Source: a virus. From it: a stretch of 64,000 bases of DNA. The DNA lies in the IMG/VR virus record IMGVR_UViG_3300017739_000004, positions 1-64,000 of that record, one strand, 5' to 3'. The notes below the pieces were generated by a model. The model worked only from the letters and a program-made list of their open reading frames with translations. It ran no database searches and was not told the DNA's origin. A program made the position numbers and the translations under genes. Positions 15,217-23,571 of the stretch are shown here, piece after piece (position 1 is the stretch's first letter; every line of letters starts with the position of its first letter).

Positions 15217-16620
15217 ATGTCAATAAAATCATTTAGTGATTACGTAGTAGAATCGAGTAGAGAAACGACCTTTACTTTTGGAAGATATAATCCACCTACT
15301 ATTGGTCACGAAGTATTATTCAATAAAGTAAAAGATATTGCTCGTGGTGGCAAGTATCGTATATATGCTTCAAAAAGTGAGGATCCAAAAAAGAATCCTT
15401 TACCATATAAATCTAAAATTAAACTCTTACGAAAAATGTTTCCAAAACATGCTAGAAATATCGTAGACGACACAAAAGTGCGAAACGTTTTTGATGTTTT
15501 AACTAATATGTATGATGCAGGATTCCATAAAGTTAATTTAGTAGTTGGCTCAGATAGAGTAAGAGAATTTGATATATTATTAAATAAATATAATGGTATT
15601 AAAGGACGTCATGGATTCTATAAATTAAAAATCAATGTAATTAGTGCGGGAGAAAGAGACCCGGACTCAGATGGTGCCGAAGGCATGTCAGCCTCAAAAA
15701 TGAGAATGGCCGCTCAACAGAATGACTTAAATTTATTTAGTCAGGGATTACCAAAAGACTTTAAAAGGATTGAAGATTTATTTAATGCCGTACGAATGGG
15801 TATGGGATTAAAAGAAAGTAAATCATATAGGAAGCACATATCACTTCCTCCAGTTTCAGAAACTAGAGAAGAATATGTAGAAGGCAGTCTTTTTAAAGTT
15901 GGTGATCTTGTAAGAATAAAAGAAAATAGAGAGAAAGGTACAATAGTATATTGTGGTTCAAACTATGTAATGGTTGAATCAAATGATATAAGAAAAAGAT
16001 ATTGGCTTGATGCAATAGAAAATATTACTGAATACAATGAAGTTGGTACTACTAAAACATTAAGAAAATATTTAAAGATGACTCCATTTTCAGAAGTTAA
16101 GAAAGATCGTAAACCATCACAAGACCCAGATATAAAAGATAGAAAGGGTACACAACCAAAAGGTTATTATGGAAAAGATGCCGAAGGTAAAGGAATGGCT
16201 AAGTCCACTAAACAAGCAAGAGCAAGACACTTTGAAAAAGGTGCAAAGATGGACGACGATAATCCAGCAGCATATAAACCAGCACCAGGTGATGCTACTG
16301 CAAAGACAAAGAAATCAAGACACACAAAGAAATTCAAACAAATGTATGGAGAGATGGCCGAACATCTTACATTTGAAGATTTTACAATAAACGAACAAGA
16401 TGCCGATGCAGCTCTTAAAAAGAAAGCTGATAAAACAGGTATGCCTCTTGGTATATTAAAACAAGTATTTAAAAGAGGTGTTGCTGCTTGGCGAACAGGT
16501 CATAGACCAGGGACTAATGCTGTACAATGGGGATTAGCTAGAGTTAATTCTTTTGTCACTAAGTCTGCTGGCACATGGGGTAAGGCTGATAAAGATTTAG
16601 CCGCCAAGGTGAGGGGTTAA
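15217..16620 (+). CDS. Capsid-targeted NMNAT-like nucleotidyltransferase with C-terminal virion domain
   Basis: 467 residues. The leader MSIKSFSDYVVE is followed by S. Residues about 17-200 form a HIGH-superfamily nucleotidyltransferase: FGRYNPPTIGHEVL contains the TxGH signature and EGMSASKMR resembles the ISxTxxR motif of NMN adenylyltransferases. A KOW/SH3-like piece lies near 225-265, then a basic linker. Near 388, LTFEDFTINE then Q looks like a second protease site. The last ~70 residues (LKQVFKRGVAAWRTGHRPG) match a domain common in phage virion proteins (DUF5824-like). Two mature chains are therefore possible. Confidence 0.75.
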   Translation: MSIKSFSDYVVESSRETTFTFGRYNPPTIGHEVLFNKVKDIARGGKYRIYASKSEDPKKNPLPYKSKIKLLRKMFPKHARNIVDDTKVRNVFDVLTNMYDAGFHKVNLVVGSDRVREFDILLNKYNGIKGRHGFYKLKINVISAGERDPDSDGAEGMSASKMRMAAQQNDLNLFSQGLPKDFKRIEDLFNAVRMGMGLKESKSYRKHISLPPVSETREEYVEGSLFKVGDLVRIKENREKGTIVYCGSNYVMVESNDIRKRYWLDAIENITEYNEVGTTKTLRKYLKMTPFSEVKKDRKPSQDPDIKDRKGTQPKGYYGKDAEGKGMAKSTKQARARHFEKGAKMDDDNPAAYKPAPGDATAKTKKSRHTKKFKQMYGEMAEHLTFEDFTINEQDADAALKKKADKTGMPLGILKQVFKRGVAAWRTGHRPGTNAVQWGLARVNSFVTKSAGTWGKADKDLAAKVRG

Positions 16621-17186
16621 TGGCAGATTTTAAATTAACACCAGCTAGAGAAAAAGAACTAGAGAAGTTAGCTAAAGATTTGCCAGATAACGATTTTAAA
16701 AAAAGGTATGGTAAAGATTGGAAATCAGTCAAAATAGCCACAGCAATGAATATGCTGAAAAAGAAATACGGATTTAAAGAGGATAAAATGAAATTTAAAG
16801 ACATAAGAGAAAAATATAAAAGTAAGTTCCCTACTTCTCTTGTCGCTGCTGCAGTTAAGATAGCGTTAGACATGGGTGGTAATATGACTGGAGCTTATAA
16901 CAAGATCGAAAAGATGAAGCGTGGGTTAGGGGACGATCCTGCAGTAAAAGATGCTTTAAGATTAGCTAATGAAGAAAATGTAAAAGAAGATGCAGCTGAA
17001 ATATATGAGTTTGCAACTTCAATGACATACTTTGATAAGAAAGGAGCGACCAAAGCTGAAAAAATAGCAAAGGGTTTAAAGATTTATAAAAGTACTAAAG
17101 AAGTAGGTAAAGCACCAAACTTTGCATACACAGTACATGTTGATGGACCATTTGATAAAGTAGAAAAATGGAGTCAGCTAATATGA
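16620..17186 (+). CDS. Basic virion-associated protein, possible internal start
   Basis: 188 residues without a leader peptide at the first start. An internal ATG at 16788, after GAGG, would give a product beginning MKFKDIREKYKSKFP, closer to the targeting pattern, so two products may be made. The C-terminal part (SMTYFDKKGATKAEKIAKGL and VHVDGPFDKVEKW) has an alpha/beta look. It starts on the stop of the previous gene (TAATG) and ends overlapped by the next. Function unknown. Confidence 0.6.
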   Translation: MADFKLTPAREKELEKLAKDLPDNDFKKRYGKDWKSVKIATAMNMLKKKYGFKEDKMKFKDIREKYKSKFPTSLVAAAVKIALDMGGNMTGAYNKIEKMKRGLGDDPAVKDALRLANEENVKEDAAEIYEFATSMTYFDKKGATKAEKIAKGLKIYKSTKEVGKAPNFAYTVHVDGPFDKVEKWSQLI

Positions 17187-18265
17187 AAACATTTACAGAG
17201 ATAAGAAATTTACAAGAGGCTCCTTTAACATCGCGAGAATCAGTTAAAGAATCAGTTAATGAAGCATATTCAAAAAATTTAACCGATAAAGATGTAGATG
17301 CTCAATTCAAAAAATTCGGCAAAGGGGCAGAAGAATTTTTTGGACCTCTTGATAAGGCAAGAGCTGAAATGAAGCAAGACTATAGCCCAGCTAATTCAGC
17401 AAGACCAAAGGTATGGACAGCTTTAACTTACCCTGTTAGAGATGGAGATTATTACTTTGCATTTATATCAAATAACGAAAAGAAAAATATTAAATTTAAT
17501 GACCAGATGAACGATCTTCTTAAAGATGCATTGAAAGAAATTAATCGACAAAATAAGGCTATCAGAGCAGTTGAAGCACGTGAACTTTTATGGGATAAAG
17601 CAAGTGAAGCTGTTAAAAAACTACCAAGGGATTTAGGAGCAGGTGATACAATGACTAGAGAAGAAATCTGGATGTCAATTGGTCATATGCTTGGAATGAA
17701 TGAGTCTATAAAAGAAATGCAAGGTGCAATGCAAACCAAAGCTGGAATTAAAGTAGGCAGAAGAGCAAAGGCACCTAAGTATGAGTCTAAAGTAAAAGAA
17801 ACTAAAGAAAGTAAATTCAGATCATTTAGAGATGGTTTAAAAGATTTAGCTGAAGCAGCTGGTTTTGAATTTGTTGATATGGATAAAAAGAGTAGAGATA
17901 CTGTTGTTGCGTTAGCTAAGAAATTTAAGTTAAAAGTAAAAGAAAGAAAAAAAGGTTCACTCAGTAATATCGATGTTGAAGGTTCTAATGCAAATGTTGC
18001 TAAATTTATGGAGAAACTTCCACAAGATGCTTTAGAAGGTGTTAATGAAGGTATGGCTTTAACTATGAGACAAATAATGTCAAAGTATGGAAGAGAGTTA
18101 AAGAAAGCTCAAAGAACAGGTAATCTTGAATTATCTCAAAGAGCAGAAGATGATTTATATATGTGGGCATTAGACAATGGTGAAGTTAATACTGATGACC
18201 CAGACGAATTTATTGAATGGTTAGATCAGAACCTAGATGACATTGTTGCAGGGAGGATAAAATAA
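17183..18265 (+). CDS. Capsid-targeted protein, unknown enzyme or structural role
   Basis: 360 residues from the ATG overlapping the upstream stop; this start gives the leader MKTFTEIRNLQE then A, which a longer reading would bury. A second possible cut lies at KESVNE then A. The middle has a globular region near 30-140, and the C-terminal 75 residues (ALTMRQIMSKYGRELKKAQR) form an acidic helical domain. No catalytic motif is recognised. Confidence 0.62.
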   Translation: MKTFTEIRNLQEAPLTSRESVKESVNEAYSKNLTDKDVDAQFKKFGKGAEEFFGPLDKARAEMKQDYSPANSARPKVWTALTYPVRDGDYYFAFISNNEKKNIKFNDQMNDLLKDALKEINRQNKAIRAVEARELLWDKASEAVKKLPRDLGAGDTMTREEIWMSIGHMLGMNESIKEMQGAMQTKAGIKVGRRAKAPKYESKVKETKESKFRSFRDGLKDLAEAAGFEFVDMDKKSRDTVVALAKKFKLKVKERKKGSLSNIDVEGSNANVAKFMEKLPQDALEGVNEGMALTMRQIMSKYGRELKKAQRTGNLELSQRAEDDLYMWALDNGEVNTDDPDEFIEWLDQNLDDIVAGRIK

Positions 18266-19011
18266 TGAAATCATTTAAAGGATATGTACAAGAAAATTTT
18301 AAAGAGTTGGTAAAAATTAGTTGTGCTGTTGACCCAAAGAATTCAGCAAAATTTGAAGGACTATTAAAGAAAGAAAACTTTGGTTATAACGGACCAATGG
18401 ACCAATCAAGATATGATAGATTAGGTTTAGATGAATTTATTATAGTAGGACCAAATACTCCTGTAATGAAATGGGTGTCTAAAAATAAATCTATGATAAT
18501 CAAGTTAGCTAAATTACCAATGCCTAAAATAACATTTGCATCAGTAGATGTAAATCAACATGGTGGAGATTTATTACAAGAAAAGTTTTTACAAGATTTA
18601 TTAACACCAAATGAATTCAAACGTGAGCTTGAACAAGAAATAGAAGATGCAGGCTATTCACCTAAAGTAATTAAAAAGATTACAAAAAAAGGAAAAGGCT
18701 ATGAAGTCAGAGTTGCATCTTATATAGGGTCATTGAGAGATATATTTACAAACATGGGCGCAAGTAAAATTAATTTTAAAAAAGGCGGAGGCGTTAATAT
18801 AATTATGGTTGAAGCAATAGATCACCCAGCTTATATCAATGTTATTCTTCAAGATTTTGCTAAGCATATGAAAAGAATTAAACCTCATGCTAAAAAAGCA
18901 GGTACTAAATTAACTGTTCAAGGTAAAGATGTTAGAGTTGATGGTCTTGCCACAGCTATTAAAAAGATGTTTGATTTTATGACATCAGATGGGAAGGGTT
19001 TTTATGAGTAA
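18265..19011 (+). CDS. Capsid-targeted protein
   Basis: 248 residues with leader MKSFKGYVQE then N. GGAGG lies 10 bases before the ATG. Basic, alternating strands and helices, with VDVNQHGGDLLQEKFLQDLL and a lysine-rich run KKITKKGKGYEVRVASYIG. No family recognised. It overlaps the next gene by 8 bases. Confidence 0.6.
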   Translation: MKSFKGYVQENFKELVKISCAVDPKNSAKFEGLLKKENFGYNGPMDQSRYDRLGLDEFIIVGPNTPVMKWVSKNKSMIIKLAKLPMPKITFASVDVNQHGGDLLQEKFLQDLLTPNEFKRELEQEIEDAGYSPKVIKKITKKGKGYEVRVASYIGSLRDIFTNMGASKINFKKGGGVNIIMVEAIDHPAYINVILQDFAKHMKRIKPHAKKAGTKLTVQGKDVRVDGLATAIKKMFDFMTSDGKGFYE

Positions 19012-19447
19012 AGATTACAGAACAATTGGTCAGTTATTAGGAGATAATTTAAAATCATTAAATGAAGTCAGATATACTAATATCTACAATAGAATTAAAG
19101 GTGTTAAAGGACTTAAAAGAAAAGACCTAGATATGATTAGTGCTATTGATCCAGACATATTAAAGAATGTTGTAAACTCATTAGACTTCCTGAAAGACGA
19201 CGTAGAATTAGAAGAAGGCAAACTTGCAGATGAAATGATTAGACGACACTTTGCAAATGTTTGGGCTATGAGTGCAAAAGAACCTAAGATACTAGATATG
19301 TTTCATAAATCAGTAAATACATCTAATTTTAATGTTAAGAAAAAAGCTTATCAAAAAATGCCAATTGGACCATTTATTCGTGATGAATTAGGTGGAGGTT
19401 ATTTGGATCCAAAAATAATTAAAAAGCTTAATTTAAAATCGTCATGA
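19004..19447 (+). CDS. Small virion-cluster protein
   Basis: 147 residues starting MSKDYRTIGQLL. The start was chosen because GGAAGG lies six bases before it; an in-frame ATG 15 bases upstream lacks a site. The leader does not fit the targeting pattern well, although DVELEE then G near residue 63 could be cut. Helical and basic. Its place in the run suggests an internal head protein. Confidence 0.55.
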   Translation: MSKDYRTIGQLLGDNLKSLNEVRYTNIYNRIKGVKGLKRKDLDMISAIDPDILKNVVNSLDFLKDDVELEEGKLADEMIRRHFANVWAMSAKEPKILDMFHKSVNTSNFNVKKKAYQKMPIGPFIRDELGGGYLDPKIIKKLNLKSS

Positions 19448-19638
19448 TAGGATTTAAAGTATTTGTTGAAGATGTATATAGCAAATACGCAGAACTTTTA
19501 GCAAAGAAATCAGCTATTGTACAATTAGTCAGTAGAGGTGAACAATCTGGAAAAGGTATGAATAAAAAAGCTGTAGTAAAAGCAATGACTAAAGTTGATA
19601 AAGAGATCGCAGAAATAGAAAAGAAAATAAAGCTATGA
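19444..19638 (+). CDS. Small capsid-targeted protein
   Basis: 64 residues with leader MIGFKVFVE then D, followed by a lysine-rich amphipathic helix pair. ATGA overlap with the upstream stop and a 4-base overlap with the next gene. After cleavage it would be a ~55-residue basic peptide, like the small internal peptides of T4 heads. Confidence 0.6.
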   Translation: MIGFKVFVEDVYSKYAELLAKKSAIVQLVSRGEQSGKGMNKKAVVKAMTKVDKEIAEIEKKIKL

Positions 19639-19910
19639 AAACATTTAAAGAATTTAGAAAAGAAGTAAAAGAGAGATCAGCTCTTGTAGCTAATCAAACT
19701 GATATTATAGATGTTGTTTTAAAAGACTTACATGCTTTATTGCTCAAAGAAATGGGTAAAGGAAAAACTGAGTTGATGAATAATGTTGCTAGATTAGTTG
19801 GATTAAAAGTCACACAAAAAGGTCAACAAAAGAATAAAGCTTTTTTATATGATCTTGAAAAAGGATTTAGAAAATCAAATCCAAGAGGCTCATCACGAGG
19901 TCAAAGATGA
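19635..19910 (+). CDS. Small capsid-targeted protein
   Basis: 91 residues with leader MKTFKEFRKE, very near the T4 form MKTYQEF. The body is helical and basic, ending SNPRGSSRGQR, a flexible nucleic-acid-binding style tail. The cut residue is less clear than in its neighbours. Overlaps both neighbours by 4 bases. Confidence 0.6.
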   Translation: MKTFKEFRKEVKERSALVANQTDIIDVVLKDLHALLLKEMGKGKTELMNNVARLVGLKVTQKGQQKNKAFLYDLEKGFRKSNPRGSSRGQR

Positions 19911-20476
19911 TTACATTTAAAGAATTTGTAAACGAAAAGAGTGCAGGCTTATGGGCTAATATCCATAAGAAAAGAAAGTCAGGTAAGAGAATGAGAAAGC
20001 CTGGAGAGAAAGGTGCACCAACAGCACAAGACTTTAAGAATGCATCTAAAGAGAGTTTTACACACATGAATGTAAAAAGTAAAGCAAGACCTGGATTTAA
20101 AATAGATGGACCAAAGGGTGTACATAAATTATCACCAAGTGTAAAAAGAGAAATAGATAAAATATTAAAAGGTCAAGAAGATAGAAAAAAAGCTTATAAC
20201 TATTATACAAGAATGGGTCAATTACCACCTAAAGGTACTCTAAAAAAAGTTATAGCAAATGAAGGTAAAGGTAGTAAGCCTGAACCATTTGAAGCTGGAT
20301 TTAAAAGAAGAGTTGTAAAAACAACTAAACCAGAACATAAAGAACAAGGTTATAACTGGAGAATCAAGGGTAAGAAGAAAGATAACTTGACAATTAAGTT
20401 ATATAAGAATAAACCAAACTTTAAAGAGTTTGTAAAACAAATGAAAAGGGTAGCAGGGCATGAATTCGGAGGCTAA
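19907..20476 (+). CDS. Capsid-targeted basic protein
   Basis: 189 residues with leader MITFKEFVNE then K. The segment SAGLWANIHKKRKSGKRM and the following KPGEKGAPT are widespread in phage virion proteins (from memory) and may themselves follow a cleavage site. The rest is strongly basic, consistent with packing among DNA. Overlaps the next gene by 17 bases. Confidence 0.65.
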   Translation: MITFKEFVNEKSAGLWANIHKKRKSGKRMRKPGEKGAPTAQDFKNASKESFTHMNVKSKARPGFKIDGPKGVHKLSPSVKREIDKILKGQEDRKKAYNYYTRMGQLPPKGTLKKVIANEGKGSKPEPFEAGFKRRVVKTTKPEHKEQGYNWRIKGKKKDNLTIKLYKNKPNFKEFVKQMKRVAGHEFGG

Positions 20477-20858
20477 AACATTTTCTGAATGGAAAGAAAG
20501 ATATGCTCTGTACGAGAATAAGTATGTACCACTTGAACAACCAATGGTTCAGCTCACAGAAGCGGAATATGACGGAAGAAAAGTAGAGCTTGATAAACCA
20601 AGTCGTAGTTCAGGTAAAAAGAAATATGTTGTATATGTAAAGAATCCAAAAACTGAAAAGGTTATGAAAATAGAGTTCGGTGATGAAAAAGGTGGATTGT
20701 CAGCTAATGTCAATGATAGAGAAGCTGCAAGAAACTTTGCAAGTAGACACAATTGTGATACTAAAATGGATAAAACCAAAGCAGGTTATTGGGCGTGTAG
20801 ATTACCATGGTATGCAAAAGAATTAGGAATGAAAGGTGGCGGTAGATACTTTTGGTAA
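20460..20858 (+). CDS. Conserved virion protein with long cleavable leader
   Basis: 132 residues. A long N-terminal propiece ends PMVQLTE then AEYDGRK, a textbook prohead-protease site. The mature part (AEYDGRKVELDKP, then VKNPKTEKVMKIEFGD, RNFASRHNCDTK and AGYWACRLPW) corresponds to a small protein conserved across T4-like marine phages and other tailed phages. Two cysteines and aromatic residues suggest a compact fold. Probably a head component present in many copies. Confidence 0.7.
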   Translation: MNSEAKTFSEWKERYALYENKYVPLEQPMVQLTEAEYDGRKVELDKPSRSSGKKKYVVYVKNPKTEKVMKIEFGDEKGGLSANVNDREAARNFASRHNCDTKMDKTKAGYWACRLPWYAKELGMKGGGRYFW

Positions 20859-21135
20859 ATTAAATTTTCCATTTATGGAAGAGTATGAATGTAAAGATGG
20901 AGTCTGTCGTACTTTTGATCCAGAACGTGATGATGCAGAATATGTTTGGCATCGCGATAAAGAAAATAGAGAAGTCGAAGTACTAGAAGGTGAAGGTTGG
21001 CAATTTCAATACGAAGGTTGTCTTCCATATTTATTAGAAGAAGGCATGATATTCGATATACCAAAAGGAGAATATCACAGATTAATAAGAGGCATATCGC
21101 CATTAAAGTGCAGGATAATTAAGAAGCATGGATAG
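20836..21135 (+). CDS. Cupin-like protein
   Basis: 99 residues from a GTG at the end of the upstream gene, with AGGA seven bases before; an ATG 39 bases on gives an 86-residue alternative. The strand-rich VWHRDKENREVEVLEGEGW and DIPKGEYHRLIRG are cupin-like, with histidines at expected turns but no complete metal set. Related proteins are common in cyanophages. Function unknown. Confidence 0.6.
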   Translation: MAVDTFGKLNFPFMEEYECKDGVCRTFDPERDDAEYVWHRDKENREVEVLEGEGWQFQYEGCLPYLLEEGMIFDIPKGEYHRLIRGISPLKCRIIKKHG

Positions 21136-21451
21136 CGAACAAAGACAAGTTTATACAATACAGTCACAAAGACTTGACCGAATTGAAGAAAAGTTAGATC
21201 AAATGGGTGAAGCAATAGTGATGCTCGCGAGAGCAGAAGAAAAGATAGCTACTCTGACAAGTTTTAGTAAACAACAATCAGAGCAGATACAAAATCTTAT
21301 AAATAGATTAGACAGAGTTGATAATATGGTAAGTAGTAATACTAACACTGTCGCATTAATTAACAAAGTTTTTTGGTTGATTATAGTTGGTTTAGTATCA
21401 GCATTCACCTGGGAAATGGTAGTACATAGTGGTTTAATTAACGGAGGATAA
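21128..21451 (+). CDS. Coiled-coil protein with C-terminal membrane anchor (XhlA-like layout)
   Basis: 107 residues. Residues 10-75 form a long heptad coiled coil (QRLDRIEEKLDQMGEAIVML) and about 80-97 are one transmembrane helix (FWLIIVGLVSAFTWEMVV). This is the layout of haemolysin XhlA-type holin accessories, but sequence likeness is slight. It overlaps the cupin-like gene by 8 bases. Confidence 0.6.
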   Translation: MDSEQRQVYTIQSQRLDRIEEKLDQMGEAIVMLARAEEKIATLTSFSKQQSEQIQNLINRLDRVDNMVSSNTNTVALINKVFWLIIVGLVSAFTWEMVVHSGLINGG

Positions 21452-21455
21452 CGAA

Positions 21456-22094
21456 ATGAAACTCACTGATAAAGAAGGACTAGAAATTGCAGCCGCCGTT
21501 AAAGACGTGTTGGAAGGAAAAGTCAAGAAAGAAGATAAGAAAAAAGTGCAAGAGGTTGAAGAACCTAGAGCTGCTGGCGAAAAAGAGTTCAAGAAAAAAC
21601 ATATCGTCAAGAAATCAGGAGAAAGACCTGATGGTACGGTAATGAAAGAGGGAAAGCTTAAAGCCGGTAGAGGTAAGGCAACAATAGACGTAGACCATAC
21701 CGGCGAAGGAATACCAGCTGCGCAAAGAAAATTTAAGATCAAATTTAAAAGAAACAGATTTGGTGGAACAGATATTTCTGGAGAAAAGAAAGATATTCTA
21801 GCATATTTACAATCAAAAGATTACGATATGGAATCAGACGATATTGAAGAATTTTTTCCAGAACTTTTAGAAGGTGCTAAACCTAAAGCTGAAGATGTCG
21901 ACGAAGAAGAACTCGAAGATGATAAAGAAGAAGCTGATGAGCAATCTGAAAAGCAAAAGAAATATCAAGCATTCTTTAATAAAGCACTTAAGAAGTTTGG
22001 AGTAAAATCACCAGCTGAATTAGAAGGACCTAAGAAAAAAGAATTTTTTGATTACGTCGATAAAAACTATGAAGGCGACAACGAGGCAGACTAA
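21456..22094 (+). CDS. Highly charged virion/prohead-core-like protein
   Basis: 212 residues, rich in Lys, Glu and Asp. AEDVDEEELEDDKEEADEQ forms an acidic stretch, and the last ~50 residues (EKQKKYQAFFNKALKKFG and KKKEFFDYVDKNY) are a motif often found at the C-terminus of phage virion and prohead-core proteins. No N-terminal targeting peptide, but EFFPELLE then G near residue 137 could be a cut. A scaffold or internal head role fits. Confidence 0.55.
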   Translation: MKLTDKEGLEIAAAVKDVLEGKVKKEDKKKVQEVEEPRAAGEKEFKKKHIVKKSGERPDGTVMKEGKLKAGRGKATIDVDHTGEGIPAAQRKFKIKFKRNRFGGTDISGEKKDILAYLQSKDYDMESDDIEEFFPELLEGAKPKAEDVDEEELEDDKEEADEQSEKQKKYQAFFNKALKKFGVKSPAELEGPKKKEFFDYVDKNYEGDNEAD

Positions 22095-22591
22095 TGGATT
22101 TCTTTAAAGCAAGAGAATCATTTTTAACTGAAGGCAAAGTTTCAATTGCAAAGCTTAGTGCTGGAATGACAGTGAATGTTATTCACTCTGGTCGCTCAGC
22201 TAAAAACTTTGGTGTTAAAGATGAAAACGTATATGGTGGAAAAGTAAAAGTATTAGGAATAGGTATTATACCTTTCAAGAAACTAGCTAAGCCAAATATG
22301 GTTCTTGCAAAAGATTTAAATGAGCTTAAAAAGAAATATGAAAAAGTATTTAAAAGCGAAGAAATCCAATATGGGTCTTTTTTTAATGCAAGGCATAGAT
22401 TAAAAGCTGCTTTTTCTAAAATTACAGAAGATGATAAAAGAGTTAAGCCTGGCTTTGGTGCTTATATATGGCAAGTAATAGAAGGCGATAATAAAGGTAA
22501 ATATGATTATTGTTATATAGGTAATGATAACAATGATAATTGGGAAGTTAGATTTTTAAACAAATCAACCGAGTTTGTATTAGAAACATAA
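22094..22591 (+). CDS. Capsid-targeted protein
   Basis: 165 residues, ATG sharing bases with the previous stop (TAATG). The leader MDFFKARESFLTE then G is a clear protease site. Mature part is beta-rich with KVKVLGIGIIPFKKL and a C-terminal WEVRFLNKSTEF strand pair. No family recognised. Confidence 0.6.
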   Translation: MDFFKARESFLTEGKVSIAKLSAGMTVNVIHSGRSAKNFGVKDENVYGGKVKVLGIGIIPFKKLAKPNMVLAKDLNELKKKYEKVFKSEEIQYGSFFNARHRLKAAFSKITEDDKRVKPGFGAYIWQVIEGDNKGKYDYCYIGNDNNDNWEVRFLNKSTEFVLET

Positions 22592-22610
22592 TATACTCAA
22601 AGGAGTATAT
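22591..22610 (+). other. Hairpin in the mRNA between two genes
   Basis: ATATACTC (22591-22598) pairs perfectly with GAGTATAT (22603-22610) around AAAG. No T-run follows, so it is more likely an RNA-processing, stability or translation element than a terminator; the loop and 3' arm carry the AGGAG sequence upstream of the next gene. Confidence 0.5.
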
Positions 22611-22620
22611 ATAATATAGT

Positions 22621-22989
22621 ATGGATAATTTTGATGTATTGACGCATAAGAATTTTAAATTGTATGCGGCTAAAATGTATAATAATCCTGAGTGTTTAGA
22701 TGTTAATGAATTTACACAAGACGTTAACAGATTTAAATATCTTAAAAGATTATTAAAGCGATATGAGTTAACTGGTGATCTCCAGGAAAGACTTATATTA
22801 AATCATTTAATAGTATTATATAATGTATTTGGAATTGAGGCTTGTAATAAGATGATGTGGTACAAGATCAATGATGAACATTGGCATTATCTCAAACCAT
22901 TCTTAGTTTATCTTAATTACCTTCCTGAATCTGAAAAAGTAGAAGTCGCAATGGATCCATATATTGTAGAGGTATTAAGAGAATTATAA
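22621..22989 (+). CDS. Conserved phage protein, helical
   Basis: 122 residues. RFKYLKRLLKRYELTGDLQERLILNHLIVLYNVFG is a long amphipathic helical block seen in many T4-like marine phage proteins of unknown role. No catalytic motif. It is followed with no gap by the next virion-type gene. Confidence 0.65.
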   Translation: MDNFDVLTHKNFKLYAAKMYNNPECLDVNEFTQDVNRFKYLKRLLKRYELTGDLQERLILNHLIVLYNVFGIEACNKMMWYKINDEHWHYLKPFLVYLNYLPESEKVEVAMDPYIVEVLREL

Positions 22990-23571
22990 ATGGGAATATT
23001 AAGTAGAGCAGCCGACCTGGCATATGCAATTAGATTTTTAAAATTGTTTGTCACACCATTTAATAAAACTAAAGCCTTTGAGCTCGGCATTATAGACGAG
23101 AAAGGTAAAAACTTAATTAAGGTTCGTGAGTTTGGAAACGCAGATCAAAGAGGTGCATATACTGTTTTTCATAGATTAGTTTTTAATCTTAAAAAATTAC
23201 TAGAAAAAATACCAGGCGGCCGATCAAAGCTAGCATCTTATGCAGCGGCTTTATATTTAATTAAAGAAAAAGATCAATTAAGCGACGAAACAGTAAATTA
23301 TATACTAGACAATATAGAAAAAAATTTAGAATTAGATGAATCAAGAGAGTATCTATCAGATTTTGAAGAATTAAATCCTGGCAGATATTATCTCAAAGAA
23401 ACATTAGCTCATTACGAAACAGGTGAAGAGCTATTTCAAAAAGGTGATATTATCGTAAATGAAGATTTACAAATACCAGTTGGAGATGTACGTGGTATAA
23501 ATATATTTACGGCAATACACGAAAAAACAAAACAAAAAGTGTATTTTACACATAGTAATATAGAACGATAA
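22990..23571 (+). CDS. Conserved virion-cluster protein
   Basis: 193 residues. The N-terminus MGILSRAADLAYAIRFLKL and the block VFHRLVFNLKKLLEKIPGG followed by KLASYAAALYLIKE resemble a protein conserved in T4-like marine phages, usually beside the preceding gene. A beta-rich end follows (QIPVGDVRGINIFTAI). Likely structural or prohead-associated; exact role unknown. Confidence 0.65.
   Translation: MGILSRAADLAYAIRFLKLFVTPFNKTKAFELGIIDEKGKNLIKVREFGNADQRGAYTVFHRLVFNLKKLLEKIPGGRSKLASYAAALYLIKEKDQLSDETVNYILDNIEKNLELDESREYLSDFEELNPGRYYLKETLAHYETGEELFQKGDIIVNEDLQIPVGDVRGINIFTAIHEKTKQKVYFTHSNIER

Noticed and set aside
16169-16390. Plus-strand frame inside the NMNAT-like gene
   Set aside because: Different frame within a conserved coding region; its composition (Gln/His/Met runs) is that of a shifted lysine-rich gene.
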